A stretch of 45,678 nucleotides of DNA from Ruminococcaceae bacterium UBA3215 (GCA_002363155.1 DEWH01000011.1:1-45678); one strand, 5' to 3'. Numbered from the stretch's first letter, positions 1-8,819 are shown. Program-made: numbers and translations. Notes: generated by a model not told the origin, from the letters alone.

Positions 1-536
1 GCGTTGCAGGCAAAGAAGTCCTGCGGACGGGGACCGAAAGTGATGATCTTGAGGTTCTTTACGCCTATGTAAGCGCGTGCGATCGGAACGAAGTCAGCGA
101 TCATCTTCGCGATATCATCTGCTGTGCCAACCGGATAAGACGGGATATATCCCTTGAGATGTCTCATTCCCAAGTTGTAGGAGCAGTTGAGCATACCGCA
201 GTAAGCGTCGCCTCTGCCGTTTATCATATCGCCGTCGCCTTCCGCTGCGGCAACGAACATGCAGGGACCGTCAAATTCCTTTGCGATAAGAGTCTCAGGC
301 GTTTCGGGACCGAAGTTTCCGAGGAATACGACAAGAGCGTTGCACTCCTGCTTGTTTACGTCCTCAACGGCTTTGAGCATATCCTTTTCGTTCTCTACCG
401 TAACGGGACATTCGTAAAGCTCGCCCTTGTATGCCGCCTTTATGGCAGCGCGTCTCTTCTCGGACAAAGCTATCGGGAAGCAGTCTCTTGAAACCGCTAT
501 TATACCGAGCTTGACCTGAGGGATATTTGTTATCAT
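1..536 (-). CDS. L-fucose/L-arabinose isomerase-like protein (5' part, runs off the left edge)
   Basis: About 178 N-terminal residues are present; the rest lies outside the window. The start MITNIPQVKLGIIAVSRDCF resembles the N-terminal domain of the L-fucose/L-arabinose isomerase superfamily, which interconverts aldoses and ketoses. Several members of the group are isomerase-like proteins without a proven substrate, so the sugar cannot be named. The start is fixed by an AGGAGG site 7 nt before the ATG at 536. It lies downstream of gpsA on the same strand, but a hairpin at 623-635 separates them, so it probably has its own promoter in 540-620; I could not pick a convincing one. Family call fairly sure, function unsure. 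Confidence 0.75.
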   Translation of the reverse strand, partial: MITNIPQVKLGIIAVSRDCFPIALSEKRRAAIKAAYKGELYECPVTVENEKDMLKAVEDVNKQECNALVVFLGNFGPETPETLIAKEFDGPCMFVAAAEGDGDMINGRGDAYCGMLNCSYNLGMRHLKGYIPSYPVGTADDIAKMIADFVPIARAYIGVKNLKIITFGPRPQDFFACN

Positions 537-622
537 TGTGGTTTTCCTCCTGTTTATTAATGCACGGCTTTGCCGTGATCATTTTAATTCTGTGCCGGTT
601 AATCGTTTACAAAACAAAGTGT

Positions 623-635
623 GCCGCACTGCGGC
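623..635 (-). terminator. Short hairpin after gpsA
   Basis: A GCCGC/GCGGC stem with a 3-nt loop sits 8 bases past the gpsA stop. In the minus transcript it is followed by the T-rich ACACTTTGTTTTG. The stem is short, so the terminator call is tentative. Confidence 0.4.
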
Positions 636-643
636 GATCCGGC

Positions 644-1642
644 TTAATTATTCCAGTACTGTTCTCTTTCATGCGTCTGGGGTCTGCCCATAAGATCATG
701 CACGGACTCGGACGGAGCCTTGTTCTCATAGCAGACTTTATAAAGCTCGTTGATGATCGGAGCCTTGACATCGAGCGCTGCAGCCGTCCTGTACACGATA
801 CCGCAGTTATTGTAGCCTTCAACAGTCCCGACATTCTCAACAGCTTCCGCCGCGCTCATGCCCTCACCGATAAGAATACCGGCTCTGTGGTTGCGGGAAT
901 GGCGCGAAGTGCAGGTAACGATAAGATCACCTACTCCGGCAAGTCCCGTGAATGTCTCCCATTTTGCTCCCATTGCCGCACCGAGTCTTGTGATCTCCGC
1001 AAGCCCGCGGGTCATAAGCGAAGCTATTGTATTGTCGCCGAGCTTCATGCCCTCGATTATGCCGCAGCTGAGGGCTATCGGATTTTTGAGCGCCGCCGCG
1101 ATCTCACAGCCTGCCGTATCGCTGTTTTCGTAAATACGGAACGTATGCGTCTGAAGGTTCTCCTGCAGGAATTCCGCCGCCGCCATATCCTCGGAGGACA
1201 TAACGACCGTGGTGGGGATATTCCTTGCGACTTCCTCAGCATGACAGGGACCCGCCATGACCGCGATGCGGTTATCCGGCAGCTCCTCGCCGATCACCTG
1301 TGAAAGTCTCTTTGCGGTTTCTTCCTCAAATCCCTTTCCGACATTCAGCACCACCGTATTCCGGTCAACATAAGGCGCAGCCAGCTTTGCTACGCTCCGC
1401 ACACCGGGCGACGGTATCGCAAAAACAAGCACGTCCGCCCCCTTGACGCAGGATATGTCCGTTGTGAACGTGATCCTGTTTGAAACGGCAACTCCCGGCA
1501 GGAGTCTCTTATGCTCTCCGAAACGGAGTATGCTGTCGATCTCTTCCTGGTTTCTCGACCATGCGGTTACTTCGTGACCGGCTTTGTTCCAGAGTACGGA
1601 AAGTGCGGTTCCGAATCCGCAGCCGAGTATCGTTATCTTCAT
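644..1642 (-). CDS. gpsA: Glycerol-3-phosphate dehydrogenase [NAD(P)+]
   Basis: Reduces dihydroxyacetone phosphate to sn-glycerol 3-phosphate for phospholipid synthesis in the cytoplasm. The 332-residue protein has an N-terminal Rossmann domain and a C-terminal helical domain. The catalytic-lysine segment AALKNPIA (K186), LGDNTIASLMTRGLAE (201-216) and CTSRHSRN (244-251) are typical of GpsA. I chose the ATG at 1642 because the protein then begins MKITILGCGFG; the frame stays open to 1690 but the added residues look non-coding and the GGGAG site lies inside them. Its spacing to the ATG (about 12 nt) is longer than usual. Oddity: the glycine-rich loop reads GCGFGTA, one residue shorter than the usual GxGxxGT of GpsA. 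Downstream of glgA, separated by an inverted repeat. Confidence 0.93.
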   Translation of the reverse strand: MKITILGCGFGTALSVLWNKAGHEVTAWSRNQEEIDSILRFGEHKRLLPGVAVSNRITFTTDISCVKGADVLVFAIPSPGVRSVAKLAAPYVDRNTVVLNVGKGFEEETAKRLSQVIGEELPDNRIAVMAGPCHAEEVARNIPTTVVMSSEDMAAAEFLQENLQTHTFRIYENSDTAGCEIAAALKNPIALSCGIIEGMKLGDNTIASLMTRGLAEITRLGAAMGAKWETFTGLAGVGDLIVTCTSRHSRNHRAGILIGEGMSAAEAVENVGTVEGYNNCGIVYRTAAALDVKAPIINELYKVCYENKAPSESVHDLMGRPQTHEREQYWNN

Positions 1643-1680
1643 ATTGTCTGTTTTTCTCCCGGGGTTCATTGCAAGCTTAA

Positions 1681-1716
1681 TGCCGCACATCTTATTTTAT
1701 GTCAAGATGTGCGGCA
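1681..1716 (-). terminator. 13-bp perfect inverted repeat between glgA and gpsA
   Basis: Arms 1681-1693 and 1704-1716 pair perfectly around a 10-nt loop. In the minus transcript the hairpin lies 28 nt after the glgA stop and is followed by TTAAGCTTGC, a weak U-tract. It is probably a partial terminator or mRNA 3'-end stabiliser for glgA. Confidence 0.5.
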
Positions 1717-1743
1717 CACAGGTTCCTGACTTTCGGTATGGTA

Positions 1744-3180
1744 TCAGTTCTCCCAGCTGCAAAGCTCCTCGTAGAGTCCGATATAAAGCTTAGCCGACTG
1801 CTTCCAGCTGAAATCCGCCTTCATGCCTGTTTCGACAAGCTTCTTCCACCTGGGCTGATCGTCATAGACTTCCTTTGCTCTGTTGACTGCACCGAGCATA
1901 TCCATAGCGTTGTAGGACTGGAATGTGAATCCTACGCCCTTGCCGCTGGGATCGCCGTAGTCAAGTATAGAATCCTTAAGACCGCCGGTCGCGCGAACGA
2001 TCGGTACTGTACCGTAGCGGAGAGCTATCATCTGCGCAAGTCCGCATGGCTCGCTCTTGCTGGGCATGAGGAACATATCCGCGCCTGCGTAGATGCGCTT
2101 AGCGTAAGCGGGAATATATCCGCACTTGAAGCTTACTGCTTCCGGATACTTGCTCTGCATATAGTAGAAATAGTCTTCGTACTGCTTATCGCCGGATCCG
2201 AGAACGATCACCTTTATGCCGGAGCATACGATATTGTCGAGAACGCACTTGATAAGGTCAAAGCCCTTGTGTTCAACAAGTCTCGAAATGATACCGAGAA
2301 CCGGGGAATCGCCGCCGGGAAGTCCCGCTTCTTCAAGCAGCTTTTCCTTACAGATCTTCTTGCCTGCCATTTTGCCGACGCTGAAGTTCGCAGGGATATC
2401 CTTGTCGGTCTTGCTGTTGTACATATCGGTGTCGATACCGTTGAGGAATCCGCAGGTCTTGTACTGCTTCGTGTTGAGGCAGCGGTCAAGACCGTGAGAG
2501 AACCACGGATTGAGTATCTCTTTAGCGTAAGTAGGTGAAACGGTAGTTACCTTGTCCGCCATTTCGATCGCGCCCTTCATGAGGTTCGCGTCGCCGTCAT
2601 ATTCGATGATAGAGCTCAGATGTCTCGGGATAGAGAATATCTCCTCGGTAAGCTCAAGTCCGTACTGACCCTGGTAGCCGATATTGTGGATCGTGAACAC
2701 ATTGCGTATGCCCCACATATTGTGGTGGTACTTATAGTATATGTTGTAGTAGATCGGGATAAGTGCTGTCTGCCAGTCGTTGGAATTGATGATATCCGGC
2801 TTTATTTCGAGGTGTTCGAGCATCTCAAGAACGGCTCTCGAGAAGAACGCGTATCTTTCGGCATCGTCGTAGTATCCGTACAGACCGAAGTCACGCTTGA
2901 AGTAATACTCATTATCGATGAAATAGTACTTAACCCCATTGAGGGTGGTGGTGAAAATACCGCAGTACTGCGAGCGCCAGCCTACCGGTACATAGAAATT
3001 CGTTATATATTCTAAGGTCTCACGAACTTCCGGCTTAATTGTATTCACATAGTACGGCATAACTACCATACACTCGTGACCAGCCTCTACGAGCGCCTTA
3101 GGGAGAGATCCCGCAACATCGGCAAGTCCGCCTGATGCTGCAAACGGCTGTGCTTCGCTTGCGGCATATAAAATCTTCAT
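1744..3180 (-). CDS. glgA: Glycogen synthase (GT5)
   Basis: Adds glucose from a nucleotide sugar, normally ADP-glucose in bacteria, to the non-reducing end of glycogen. At 478 residues it has the usual bacterial length. The N-terminal GT5 domain starts MKILYAASEAQPF; the second half carries R300 and K305 (SRLVEHKG), E377 in SEPCGL, and ATGGLKDS near 397-404, which fall at the same numbers as the E. coli catalytic residues. Oddity: the K-x-G-G-L motif that contacts ADP-glucose in E. coli reads A15-S-G-G-L here, so the lysine is missing; I believe this occurs in other clostridia too. A GGAGGAG site precedes the ATG and a candidate promoter lies at 3257-3284. No other glycogen genes are nearby. 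Confidence 0.93.
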   Translation of the reverse strand: MKILYAASEAQPFAASGGLADVAGSLPKALVEAGHECMVVMPYYVNTIKPEVRETLEYITNFYVPVGWRSQYCGIFTTTLNGVKYYFIDNEYYFKRDFGLYGYYDDAERYAFFSRAVLEMLEHLEIKPDIINSNDWQTALIPIYYNIYYKYHHNMWGIRNVFTIHNIGYQGQYGLELTEEIFSIPRHLSSIIEYDGDANLMKGAIEMADKVTTVSPTYAKEILNPWFSHGLDRCLNTKQYKTCGFLNGIDTDMYNSKTDKDIPANFSVGKMAGKKICKEKLLEEAGLPGGDSPVLGIISRLVEHKGFDLIKCVLDNIVCSGIKVIVLGSGDKQYEDYFYYMQSKYPEAVSFKCGYIPAYAKRIYAGADMFLMPSKSEPCGLAQMIALRYGTVPIVRATGGLKDSILDYGDPSGKGVGFTFQSYNAMDMLGAVNRAKEVYDDQPRWKKLVETGMKADFSWKQSAKLYIGLYEELCSWEN

Positions 3181-3256
3181 GATAAGCTCCTCCTGTCCGT
3201 CAACGGAAGCCCCGTGACATAACCATTTTAAGCAATTCTATAACTGCTCAATTATA

Positions 3257-3284
3257 ATTCTACCACATTTTTGGAAAAATTCAA
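3257..3284 (-). promoter_or_regulatory. Candidate glgA promoter
   Basis: On the minus strand, TTGAAT (3279-3284), a 16-bp spacer and TAGAAT (3257-3262), about 77 bp upstream of the glgA start, in an AT-rich divergent region. Confidence 0.5.
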
Positions 3285-3403
3285 GAGATTTATAAAAAAT
3301 CATCATTTTTTACTAACATATTTATAAAATCTGCACAATTATCAGCGCCGATATTATGGCATATTCACATTCAACATTTTTATGCGCAACTTACATATTT
3401 ATG

Positions 3404-3433
3404 TTGACCTTATACGAAGAAATATGTTATAAT
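3404..3433 (+). promoter_or_regulatory. Promoter of the GH3-kinase operon
   Basis: TTGACC (3404-3409), 18-bp spacer, TATAAT (3428-3433). Transcription would start near 3440, right at the AGGAG site (3441-3445), leaving a leader of only about 14 nt. The remaining divergent gap 3181-3403 is AT-rich and I see nothing else in it apart from the glgA promoter. Confidence 0.7.
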
Positions 3434-3453
3434 GTTCAAAAGGAGTGTTGGAA

Positions 3454-5547
3454 ATGGCTGACGAAAACAAAAAAAGATATCTTGATACATCTCTCACCGC
3501 GCAGGAGCGCGCAGAAGCACTTGCCGATGAGCTTACAACAGAGGAACAGGCGGCGCAGCTCCGCTATGATGCCCCGGCAGTCGAACGGCTCGGGATCCCC
3601 GCGTACAACTGGTGGAACGAGGGACTTCACGGACTCGCCCGCTCCGGGACAGCCACCATGTTCCCGCAGGCAATCGGTCTCGCTGCAATGTTCGATACGG
3701 AGCTTGTCGGAAAGGCTGCCGGGATCATCTCAGAAGAGACCCGTGCGAAATTCAACGCGTACCGCGCCGAGGGCGACACCGATATTTACAAGGGGCTCAC
3801 GCTCTGGGCGCCGAATATCAACATCTTCCGTGATCCGCGCTGGGGACGCGGACACGAAACATACGGTGAGGACCCGTATCTCACCTCCGAGTGCGGAAAG
3901 GCGTTTGTCCGCGGCATACAGGGAGACGGCAAAGTGCTGAAAGCGGCAGCCTGCGCAAAGCATTTCGCAGTACACAGCGGTCCGGAAGCTGACCGTCACT
4001 GCTTCGATGCGAAGATCTCCGCAAAGGAAATGGAAGAGACCTACCTTCCGGCATTCGAGGCTCTTGTGCGCGATGCGAAAGTCGAGGGCGTAATGGGAGC
4101 CTATAACCGCGTGAACGGTGAGCCCGCCTGCGCCAGCAGTTTCCTCATGGACAAGCTGAAAGAATGGGGATTTGACGGTTACTTCGTTTCCGACTGCTGG
4201 GCAGTCCAGGATTTCCATATGCATCATCATGTGACCTCCACTCCCGCCGAATCCGCGGCAATGGCGCTGAAAGCAGGCTGTGATGTGAACTGCGGCTGCA
4301 CCTATATGAACCTGCTCACCGCGCTTGATGAAGGTCTCATCACAAAAGATGATATCCGCCGCGCCTGCGTTCATGTTCTACGCACGAGAATAAGGCTCGG
4401 TATGTTCGATGAAAAGACTGAGTACGATGATATCCCCTACACCGCCGTCTGCACAGAGGAAAGCCGTGCAGTATCGCTGGACTGCGCAAGACGCTCGATA
4501 GTTATGCTCAAAAACGACGGAACTCTGCCCCTTGACAGCGCCAAACTGAAAACCATTGCTGTCATAGGTCCGAATGCCGACAGCAGAGCCGCACTCGAAG
4601 GAAACTACAACGGGCGTGCGGACAGGTACGTTACCTTCCTCGACGGCATAATGAGCGAATTCCCCGGACGCGTTATATTCGCGGAGGGCTGCCACCTATA
4701 CAAGGACAGAGTCTCCGGTCTTGCACAGGCGGGCGACAGATACGCGGAAGCCGTTGCCGCAGCTAAATGCGCGGACGCGGTTGTGCTGTGTGTGGGACTT
4801 GACGCCACTATCGAGGGCGAAGAGGGCGATACCGGCAACGAATTCTCCTCCGGCGACAAGCGGGATCTTGAACTCCCGGAACCGCAGCGCATACTGATAC
4901 AGAAGATACTCGCCGCAGGAAAGCCGACAGTTATCGTGACTGCCGCAGGGAGCTCCGTGAACGTTCACGCGGACGGTGCCAATGCCCTGCTCCACGCATG
5001 GTATCCCGGCTCGGAAGGCGGAAAGGCACTTGCGGAGATCATTTTCGGAAAAGTCTCTCCTTCCGGCAAACTGCCCGTAACATTCTATGAAAGCGCCGAT
5101 AAACTCCCGGATTTCAAGGACTACTCCATGAAGAACAGGACTTACCGCTTTACGGAAGATAATGTGCTGTATCCGTTCGGCTACGGACAGACATACGGAA
5201 ATGTGAAATGCACTTCCCTTGCCTGCCGTGACGGAATTGCATACATCACCGCCGAGAATACCGGAAAACGTCCCACCGAGGACGTTATACAGCTCTATAT
5301 CAAAGACACATCGGAATTCGCCGTACCAAATGTCAGTCTGTGCGGATTCAGACGCATTCATCTCAATGCCGGAGAACGGAAAGAGATAGAAATACCTGTA
5401 CCGGAACGTGCTTTCACTGCCGTCAGCGAAAGCGGCGAAAGAAAGATATTCGGCAGCCGGTTCACACTTTATGCCGGCACTTCTCAGCCGGACGAAAAGA
5501 GCAGGGCGCTTGGCTTTGAGTGCGTATCTGCGGAGATAGTCCTATGA
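3454..5547 (+). CDS. GH3 glycoside hydrolase, beta-xylosidase/beta-glucosidase type
   Basis: Retaining exo-glycosidase of family GH3, 697 residues, no signal peptide, so it should act on imported oligosaccharides in the cytoplasm. The catalytic barrel carries YNWWNEGLHGLA (51-62), WAPNINIFRDPRWGRG (118-133), KHF (169-171) and the nucleophile segment GYFVSDCWA with D247. A second alpha/beta domain and a C-terminal fibronectin-III-like domain follow. The NEGLHG motif and overall shape suggest a beta-xylosidase-like enzyme, but GH3 substrates cannot be read reliably from sequence. The frame also has a GTG at 3445, but that GTG overlaps the AGGAG site that serves the ATG at 3454, so I use the ATG. 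Its stop overlaps the kinase start as ATGA. Confidence 0.92.
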   Translation: MADENKKRYLDTSLTAQERAEALADELTTEEQAAQLRYDAPAVERLGIPAYNWWNEGLHGLARSGTATMFPQAIGLAAMFDTELVGKAAGIISEETRAKFNAYRAEGDTDIYKGLTLWAPNINIFRDPRWGRGHETYGEDPYLTSECGKAFVRGIQGDGKVLKAAACAKHFAVHSGPEADRHCFDAKISAKEMEETYLPAFEALVRDAKVEGVMGAYNRVNGEPACASSFLMDKLKEWGFDGYFVSDCWAVQDFHMHHHVTSTPAESAAMALKAGCDVNCGCTYMNLLTALDEGLITKDDIRRACVHVLRTRIRLGMFDEKTEYDDIPYTAVCTEESRAVSLDCARRSIVMLKNDGTLPLDSAKLKTIAVIGPNADSRAALEGNYNGRADRYVTFLDGIMSEFPGRVIFAEGCHLYKDRVSGLAQAGDRYAEAVAAAKCADAVVLCVGLDATIEGEEGDTGNEFSSGDKRDLELPEPQRILIQKILAAGKPTVIVTAAGSSVNVHADGANALLHAWYPGSEGGKALAEIIFGKVSPSGKLPVTFYESADKLPDFKDYSMKNRTYRFTEDNVLYPFGYGQTYGNVKCTSLACRDGIAYITAENTGKRPTEDVIQLYIKDTSEFAVPNVSLCGFRRIHLNAGERKEIEIPVPERAFTAVSESGERKIFGSRFTLYAGTSQPDEKSRALGFECVSAEIVL

Positions 5548-7022
5548 TAAAGAAACTACGGAAAAGCTTCATTATTACTGCCATGATCTCGGTGCTTGCA
5601 GTACTGGCGGTCATTGTCGCGGCAATGAATATCGCAAACTATCTGAACTCCGATTCGGAAGCCGATGTACTGCTGGATCTGCTTGCCGAGAACGGCGGCA
5701 GCTTTGCTCCTTTCCCACATGAACCGGATATTTCCGCACCCGCCGGTACGGATCAGCCTCCCCCTGCCCCGCAGGAAGCCGAGCAGCCACCGGAAAAGCC
5801 GGCAGGAGAAGATGTGCCTCCTCCTGCTTCGTCCTCCGATGATGACGATTACGACTACGATGACGACTTGGACGATGATGATGATCACGATGAGGACGAA
5901 AACATCTCATACGCCGCAGTTACCACTCCTGCCGCGACCGAACGTCCGCAAAGAGACTTCCAGCCGGATCCGAGAAGAAAGTATGACGATCTGAAAAGGA
6001 AAGAGCTGATAACTGCCGAAACCCCTTACGAAACAAGATACTTCACAGTTACAATAAAGGACAACGGCACTCCCGAAAGCATAGACACCGGCAAGATCGC
6101 TGCGGTATCAACGGAAGACGCGCTCGAAATGGCGCAGAGGCTTATTGCCGCCGGCAAAACAAGAGGTTACGAAAGCAACTACAAGTACCTCATAAAGAAA
6201 ACCGACACAGGCAGTCTATGCATATTCATAGACCGCGGAAGAGCACTGAAATCCGTGCGCGATTTCATGATAATAAGTCTGCTTGTTGCGCTTGGAGCCG
6301 CTGCTGCCGTATTCGTGCTTATCGTAATTTTTTCCGGTATAGTTACAAAACCTGTTGCCGAAAGCTACGAAAAGCAGAAGAAATTCATAACAAATGCAGG
6401 TCACGAACTGAAAACTCCGCTTGCGGTAATCAATTCCTGCACCGAAGTTATCGAAATGGAGCAGGGCGAAAGCAAGTGGACAAAGGGCATCACCAGCCAG
6501 ACAGAACGGCTTGCGACGCTTACCGGAGAACTTGTCGCACTTGCGAGAATGGACGAGGGTTCGGCTCAGCTGACATTTGAAAGCTTCTCCCTTTCGGAAA
6601 CCGTCTCGGAGATACTTGATCCGTTCTCCCTCATGGCGGAGCAGAAAGGTCTCGGTTTCACCGCAGATATAAAAGACGGCATTATATTCAAGGGCGACAA
6701 GAGCATGATCGCGAAACTATGCTCGATACTGGCTGACAACGCGGTCAAGTACACCCCGGAGGGCGGTACTATTCTGTTTACACTGTCCGCAAAGGGCAGG
6801 CATATAATACTGTCCTCCGAGAACACCGCAGAGGACATTGAGAAAGGCGCTCACCCGGAACTTTTCGATCGTTTCAGACGAGGCGATTCGTCCCACAGCA
6901 GCGAGACTCCCGGCTACGGCATTGGTCTTTCTATGGCGCAGTCGATCGTGAATGCCCACGGCGGACGCATCGAAGCACTCAGCAAGGACGGCAACAGCCT
7001 TACTATCACCGCAAGGCTGTAA
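5544..7022 (+). CDS. Orphan sensor histidine kinase with an acidic extracytoplasmic region
   Basis: Membrane sensor kinase of 492 residues. TM1 is about 10-30 and TM2 about 241-266. Between them lies an outside domain with a Pro-rich stretch (about 60-95) and an acidic tract (99-119) in which 17 of 21 residues are Asp or Glu. The cytoplasmic part has FITNAGHELKTPL with phospho-acceptor H287, the N box LADNAVKYTP, FDRFRRGD and the G box GYGIGLSMA. The ATG at 5544 overlaps the GH3 stop (ATGA) and has GGAG 8-9 nt upstream, so translation is coupled to the glycosidase. No response regulator is encoded in the window, which is unusual for this kinase type. The acidic tract suggests cation binding, but the signal is unknown. 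Confidence 0.9.
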   Translation: MIKKLRKSFIITAMISVLAVLAVIVAAMNIANYLNSDSEADVLLDLLAENGGSFAPFPHEPDISAPAGTDQPPPAPQEAEQPPEKPAGEDVPPPASSSDDDDYDYDDDLDDDDDHDEDENISYAAVTTPAATERPQRDFQPDPRRKYDDLKRKELITAETPYETRYFTVTIKDNGTPESIDTGKIAAVSTEDALEMAQRLIAAGKTRGYESNYKYLIKKTDTGSLCIFIDRGRALKSVRDFMIISLLVALGAAAAVFVLIVIFSGIVTKPVAESYEKQKKFITNAGHELKTPLAVINSCTEVIEMEQGESKWTKGITSQTERLATLTGELVALARMDEGSAQLTFESFSLSETVSEILDPFSLMAEQKGLGFTADIKDGIIFKGDKSMIAKLCSILADNAVKYTPEGGTILFTLSAKGRHIILSSENTAEDIEKGAHPELFDRFRRGDSSHSSETPGYGIGLSMAQSIVNAHGGRIEALSKDGNSLTITARL

Positions 7023-7064
7023 ATGGAGCGCTTCGCTTGAGACCCGGGCTCCGCCCAGACCCGC

Positions 7065-7090
7065 CAGCCCCCTTTAAAAAAGGGGGCTGG
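7065..7090. terminator. GC-rich 12-bp hairpin after the kinase gene
   Basis: CCAGCCCCCTTT (7065-7076) pairs perfectly with 7079-7090 around two bases. It lies 43 bp past the kinase stop and has no good T-tract on the plus strand. It may act with the hairpin at 7172-7207 to end transcription between the convergent kinase and MATE genes. Confidence 0.45.
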
Positions 7091-7154
7091 ACCCCCTAAA
7101 CTGATGCGCAGCGACATTCTTCAATGGGCGGGTGCGCCACCTCGGTTAGTTATA

Positions 7155-7315
7155 TTCATCTGAATACAAAAAAAGACTGCTGAAACTAATGAATTTCAGC
7201 AGTCTTTCATTCTGTTGTGATAACCCTCTCCATTAATTGCGGAGCGATCAAAGTTTTTAGGAAAGGGGGTTCGGGGGAATGACCCTTTTTTCAAAAAGGG
7301 TCTGCCCCCGATCTC
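7155..7315. repeat. Dispersed intergenic element, copy A (two hairpins)
   Basis: This stretch is similar along its whole length to 42156-42308. It starts with CATCTGAATACAA, then a 14-bp perfect stem (7172-7185 with 7194-7207) followed by T-rich sequence, which works as a terminator. Next comes CTCTCCATTAATTGCG, and a second long stem: CGGGGG (7272-7277) with CCCCCG (7305-7310) and GACCCTTTTT (7281-7290) with 7293-7302. Both copies sit between convergent genes. Together with the hairpin at 7065-7090 this accounts for most of the 332-bp gap 7023-7354; the rest holds no gene that I can see. Confidence 0.75.
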
Positions 7316-7354
7316 GAGCGCTGTGCGCGACCAGTCTCGAGCGCAAGCGACATC

Positions 7355-8752
7355 TCAGAGATCATATTTCTTTTTTATGTGCCTTATCACAAAGACCGCT
7401 GCGATCCCGCTGCATATACCCACGGATACATTGCTTACCATCATTACTATGCCGACACTTGCACTGCCGATATCGGTGTAGTTCTGCAAAAACCACAGCA
7501 CCGGTATGCGGAATACAAATACACGCATCACATTCAGCAGAAGTGTCAGCTTCGTATATCCGAACCCGTAAAGCAGCGCCATTACCGCTGCATTAATGCC
7601 GAGTGTGACCGCACCCAGCGCTTCATAGCCGTAAACGTCCTTTATCAGCAGCCGGAATTCCTCGTCCTGTCCGGAAAACAGACTGCTCAGCGGGTCAAGA
7701 AATACAAGCGTCAATGCCATAAAAACCGCGCCGAGGACTGTGTTTATTATGAGTATTTTTCTGAACGCGTCCAGCGCACGCCCCGTTTTTCCCCCGCCTA
7801 TATTCTGGGCTATCACAGACGCGCCGCCTTCCTGGAAGCCGTTCTGGAGCTGGGTAGTTATTCCGCCGAGATTGTTTGATACTCCGAGAGCGCCCACTAC
7901 GGAAGTCCCGTAATCAGTGCTCATCTTGTTGACTATAAGCTTACCGTATGCAAATGCCGCCTTCTCCGTGACAGCGGGATATGATGTGTTTATGACAGGA
8001 AAGATCACCGCCTTGCGCATGGAAATATGCTTTGCGGAAAACCCGAATATGCTGTTCTTTTTAAGCATATTCACCGCCGCTATGATAAGCATTGAGAGAT
8101 TTGCGACAAGAGTTGCCGCCGCGATCATAACAACTGTACCGTTCATTACATACACAAACAATGCCGTAAGCAGAGATTTTACAGCAAGATAGATAAGGTT
8201 TATCCACATTATAAGCTTCGTGTTTCCTCTTGCGCGCTCTATCGCTATGTAAACAGTATTGAAAAAATTAACTGCGATATTGACAAGCTCCACGGAAAAA
8301 TACTGCCCGCTGGCTTCTATCAGCTCCTCCGGTGTGCCGTTGAGCCGCAGAAATTCCGGCGTAAACGGTATCACCAGCAGAACGGGAATGCTGATCATAA
8401 AACAGAGAAAGCAAACACTGCTCACCCGCTTTTTCACAAGGTCATAGTCTCCGGCGCCGTATGCTTCGCTTATCTTCATTCCCGCGCCTATCGCAAGTCC
8501 GCCGCCTATTGCGGATATTACGAAGCTTATCTGCGAAATGTACGCGATTGAAGAAACGGCGTCCGTTCCGATATGCGCCGCTATCATAGTATCTATTATC
8601 TTGAATATGTGAAGAAGTCCCGAATATGCCGCAAGAGGTATGCAGACCGTGAAAATGACTGTCCACATATTGCTGCTGAGAACAAATTCACGGAATTTTC
8701 TGTCTCTTCCGGAAAGAACTTTGCCGCCGGAATTTTTATTGTCGTTATCCAA
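7355..8752 (-). CDS. MATE family efflux transporter
   Basis: A 465-residue polytopic membrane protein with about 12 predicted helices in two similar halves, matching the multidrug and toxin extrusion (MATE) family, which uses Na+ or H+ gradients to export cationic or amphipathic compounds. The first helix region (about 31-52), the AYISQISFVISAIGGGLAIG segment and the repeat-half motif around NNLGGITTQLQNGFQEGG are family-like. Substrate unknown. The start is a TTG at 8752; I accept it because CGGAGG lies about 10 nt upstream and no ATG occurs before residue 29, which would cut into the first helix. A promoter at 8791-8819 indicates a monocistronic unit. Confidence 0.88.
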   Translation of the reverse strand: MDNDNKNSGGKVLSGRDRKFREFVLSSNMWTVIFTVCIPLAAYSGLLHIFKIIDTMIAAHIGTDAVSSIAYISQISFVISAIGGGLAIGAGMKISEAYGAGDYDLVKKRVSSVCFLCFMISIPVLLVIPFTPEFLRLNGTPEELIEASGQYFSVELVNIAVNFFNTVYIAIERARGNTKLIMWINLIYLAVKSLLTALFVYVMNGTVVMIAAATLVANLSMLIIAAVNMLKKNSIFGFSAKHISMRKAVIFPVINTSYPAVTEKAAFAYGKLIVNKMSTDYGTSVVGALGVSNNLGGITTQLQNGFQEGGASVIAQNIGGGKTGRALDAFRKILIINTVLGAVFMALTLVFLDPLSSLFSGQDEEFRLLIKDVYGYEALGAVTLGINAAVMALLYGFGYTKLTLLLNVMRVFVFRIPVLWFLQNYTDIGSASVGIVMMVSNVSVGICSGIAAVFVIRHIKKKYDL

Positions 8753-8790
8753 ATCAGAATGCCTCCGTCAGACAATTTTACTGCCAGAAC

Positions 8791-8819
8791 ATTTTATCAT
8801 ATAGCTATTATTATTTCAA
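8791..8819 (-). promoter_or_regulatory. Promoter of the MATE gene
   Basis: Minus strand TTGAAA (8814-8819), 17-bp spacer ending in TGA, TAAAAT (8791-8796), giving an extended -10. It lies about 39 bp before the TTG start. Confidence 0.6.

Noticed and set aside
364..582. Minus-strand frame of 72 codons
   Set aside because: It lies in another frame over the start of the isomerase-like gene, whose start has a perfect ribosome binding site.
527..1303. Plus-strand frame of 258 codons over gpsA
   Set aside because: Antisense shadow of gpsA; it also runs through the 541-643 gap with its hairpins.
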